From contig JBBAEA010000091.1 of the NCBI GenBank assembly GCA_041656175.1, positions 1 to 14,755 of the forward strand: a stretch of 14,755 bases of DNA, written 5' to 3'. How positions within the stretch are numbered: the first letter of the stretch is position 1; the number at the start of each line of letters is the position of its first letter. Below the pieces are notes generated by a model. That model was not told the origin of the DNA and ran no database searches. It saw nothing but the letters and a program-made list of their open reading frames with translations. The stretch is from JBBAEA01 sp041656175 (GTDB taxonomy: Bacteria > Myxococcota_A > Bradymonadia > UBA4248). The translations under genes were made by a program, and so were the position numbers. Below are positions 13,490-14,755 of this stretch, piece after piece.

Positions 13490-14236
13490 TTATAGCTTTT
13501 TGAGGTTGAGGAACCAGTCAAGACTCTTGTAGTCCTTGCCAGCGTTGTTGACGATATCAGCAGCGGCGCCGCAGGAACCCGGTGGGGGAATAATAACATC
13601 ATCGCCAGGGCGCCAGTCGGCAGGTGTAGCGACCTGGTGCTTATCAGCGGTTTGTAGCGCGATGAGTACACGCATAATTTCGTCGAAGTTACGTCCCGTC
13701 GAGGAGGGGTAGTACATTAGGGTTCGTACGATGCCGTTGGGATCAATAAAGAAGACGGCGCGAACTGAATGCGTTGTGCTCGCAGCGGGTTGCACCATGC
13801 CGTATTTCGAGGCAACGTGCATGCCGATATCTGCGATGAGTGGGAAGCTAACCTCAACATTTTTCATACCGTTCCACTCGATTTTTTCGTAAATTGTACG
13901 CAGCCACGCAATATGCGAGAAAATTCCGTCAATGGATAGCCCGATGAGTTCGCAGTTGAGCTTCTTAAAATCTTCATGCATCTTGGCGAATGTCATGAAC
14001 TCTGTAGTACATACAGGCGTAAAGTCGGCGGGGTGGCTAAACAAAATAACCCACTTACCACTGTACTGCTCTGGAAAATTAATCGTACCTTGCGTCGTCT
14101 CCGCTTTAAAAGCTGGTGCAGGATCACCTATAAGAGGGATTGAGCTTCTTCCTTCTTGGCAACCACACGAGCAACAGCAACAATCGTACTCTACAGCTTG
14201 CTCTTCACAACAACAATCTGTTTTCTTCTCTGACAT
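13490..14236 (-). CDS. Peroxiredoxin (Prx6/1-Cys type) with Cys-rich N-terminus
   Basis: The protein reduces peroxides through a reactive cysteine. The start at 14236 is set by AAGGAG 7 nt upstream; 248 residues. The core shows GDPAPAFKAETTQG, the active site FTPVCTTEF with peroxidatic Cys76, VRAVFFID with Arg159, and ATPADWRPGDDVIIPP, all typical of the Prx6 branch found in anaerobic Firmicutes and archaea. Cys222 (GSCGAA) is a possible resolving cysteine as in archaeal homologues. The unusual part is residues 8-26, with nine cysteines in runs CCC, CCCC, C and C, preceding the fold; it might bind metal. No signal peptide. It has its own candidate promoter and is convergent with the porin gene. 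Confidence 0.93.
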   Translation of the reverse strand: MSEKKTDCCCEEQAVEYDCCCCSCGCQEGRSSIPLIGDPAPAFKAETTQGTINFPEQYSGKWVILFSHPADFTPVCTTEFMTFAKMHEDFKKLNCELIGLSIDGIFSHIAWLRTIYEKIEWNGMKNVEVSFPLIADIGMHVASKYGMVQPAASTTHSVRAVFFIDPNGIVRTLMYYPSSTGRNFDEIMRVLIALQTADKHQVATPADWRPGDDVIIPPPGSCGAAADIVNNAGKDYKSLDWFLNLKKL

Positions 14237-14316
14237 TGTAAACTCCTTAAGGACAAAAAGGTCAAGCAACAAAACAAGTTAGCGCCGAACTCTTCTGCAC
14301 TAACCAACTAGCCTGT

Positions 14317-14344
14317 AAGTTAAGTCTCAAAATGCTTATGTCAA
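14317..14344 (-). promoter_or_regulatory. Candidate promoter of the peroxiredoxin gene
   Basis: On the minus strand TTGACA (14344-14339) is followed after 16 nt by TAACTT (14322-14317), about 80 nt before the start codon. The -35 is perfect and the -10 moderate. A plus-strand TATAAT at 14359-14364 overlaps the upstream area but has no gene to serve. Confidence 0.5.
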
Positions 14345-14538
14345 GTAGCGTTATGCGCTATAATAAATTAAGCACTCGCCAGACTCATTGCACGAGATTT
14401 CTCCATCAAATAATGCGCGTAAGTGTTTAGCTTTAGAATAACAACGCGTCGAGCTTTCCTACAAACAGATGCTGAACTCGACGGAGAAGCGAGGAGAAGC
14501 AAAAACTTCGACTTTTTTATGATTCGCGATTTTTCCGC

Positions 14539-14567
14539 TTGACATTACAGCTCGATTTGTATATTCA
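14539..14567 (+). promoter_or_regulatory. Candidate promoter of tRNA-Ala
   Basis: TTGACA at 14539-14544 is followed by TATATT at 14560-14565 (15-nt spacer) or TATTCA at 14562-14567 (17-nt spacer), about 36-43 nt before the tRNA. The -35 is perfect. Between 14237 and 14538 I see no gene, only the peroxiredoxin promoter and a short GTCGAG/CTCGAC inverted repeat near 14449-14483. Confidence 0.6.
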
Positions 14568-14602
14568 GGCTACATCGCGAGCATTGCTTGCGAGTTCAAT
14601 TA

Positions 14603-14675
14603 GGGGCTATAGCTCAGCTGGGAGAGCGCTTGACTGGCAGTCAAGAGGTCAACGGTTCGATCCCGTTTAGCTCCA
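14603..14675 (+). tRNA. tRNA-Ala (GGC anticodon)
   Basis: The 73-nt cloverleaf is complete: acceptor GGGGCTA pairs with TAGCTCC and includes G3-U70, the alanine identity pair. The D arm is GCTC/GAGC, the anticodon stem CTTGA/TCAAG with loop CTGGCAG (anticodon GGC, decoding GCC/GCU), and the T arm AACGG/CCGTT with TTCGATC. The discriminator is A at 14675, and the CCA end is not encoded (next bases TTC). It reads GCC/GCU codons and has its own promoter and terminator. Confidence 0.97.
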
Positions 14676-14701
14676 TTCAAAATTAAATCAATAAATTCAA
14701 T

Positions 14702-14733
14702 GGCTTAGCAGGGTAACTCGCTAAGCCTTTTTT
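14702..14733 (+). terminator. Rho-independent terminator of tRNA-Ala
   Basis: GGCTTAGC (14702-14709) pairs with GCTAAGCC (14720-14727) across a 10-nt loop, followed by six T (14728-14733). It lies 27 nt after the tRNA. Confidence 0.9.
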
Positions 14734-14755
14734 GCTTTACATATGGCAAAACAAC

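Noticed and set aside
1..14755. CRISPR array
   Set aside because: No regularly spaced repeats were found; the only direct repeats are the pair in rph and the two dispersed copies 5 kb apart.

Overview
The window reads as a stretch of a Gram-negative bacterial chromosome. Evidence is a six-domain-type ribosomal protein S1, a lipoprotein, a predicted outer-membrane beta-barrel, and a tRNA gene without encoded CCA. The small sigma-region-4 protein at 3437 resembles, from memory, proteins of Myxococcota and Bradymonadota-type lineages (former Deltaproteobacteria), so I lean weakly that way; the lineage is inference, not shown by the sequence.

Layout. 1-2901 (minus strand): a tight housekeeping operon rpsA > tsaE > histidine phosphatase, with a perfect 24-bp-arm palindrome just beyond its end. 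2902-3436: a divergent intergenic region holding a large composite hairpin and a TTGACA promoter. 3437-3958 (plus): a sigma-region-4-like DNA-binding protein. 3995-4120: copy A of a dispersed intergenic repeat. 4132-6044: a complete IS1634-type insertion sequence with perfect 15-bp ends, its transposase split over two frames at a C_CCT_TTG heptamer. 6184-7540: a decayed contractile-tail prophage with a small membrane ORF, an intact tail-tube gene, the C-terminal stump of a tail sheath and an unidentified fragment. 7674-8987 (plus): hisS, followed by copy B of the dispersed repeat. 9198-9977 (plus): a DUF2877/AllH-like protein whose stop codon overlaps that of a convergent 97-aa unknown protein. 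10451-11239 (minus): RNase PH with a 61-bp frame-shifting insertion near its 3' end. 11563-13244 (plus): a lipoprotein and FadL-like porin pair with overlapping ATGA. 13490-14236 (minus): a 1-Cys-type peroxiredoxin with a cysteine-cluster N-terminus. 14603-14675 (plus): tRNA-Ala(GGC) with promoter and terminator.

Most genes serve translation and RNA metabolism (S1, TsaE, HisRS, RNase PH, tRNA-Ala), mixed with envelope and redox genes. The accessory content is the IS, the prophage scraps and two kinds of intergenic repeat. One repeat kind is a set of GC-rich composite palindromes with shared ends and different cores (2946-3104, 11410-11511, 13273-13423; 89-139 is looser). The other is a roughly 105-nt element found just downstream of two unrelated plus-strand genes (3997-4101 and 9032-9135). 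I found no CRISPR array, integrase, toxin-antitoxin pair or obvious defence system. The observations that best repay checking are these two repeat families, the split transposase and the disrupted RNase PH tail.
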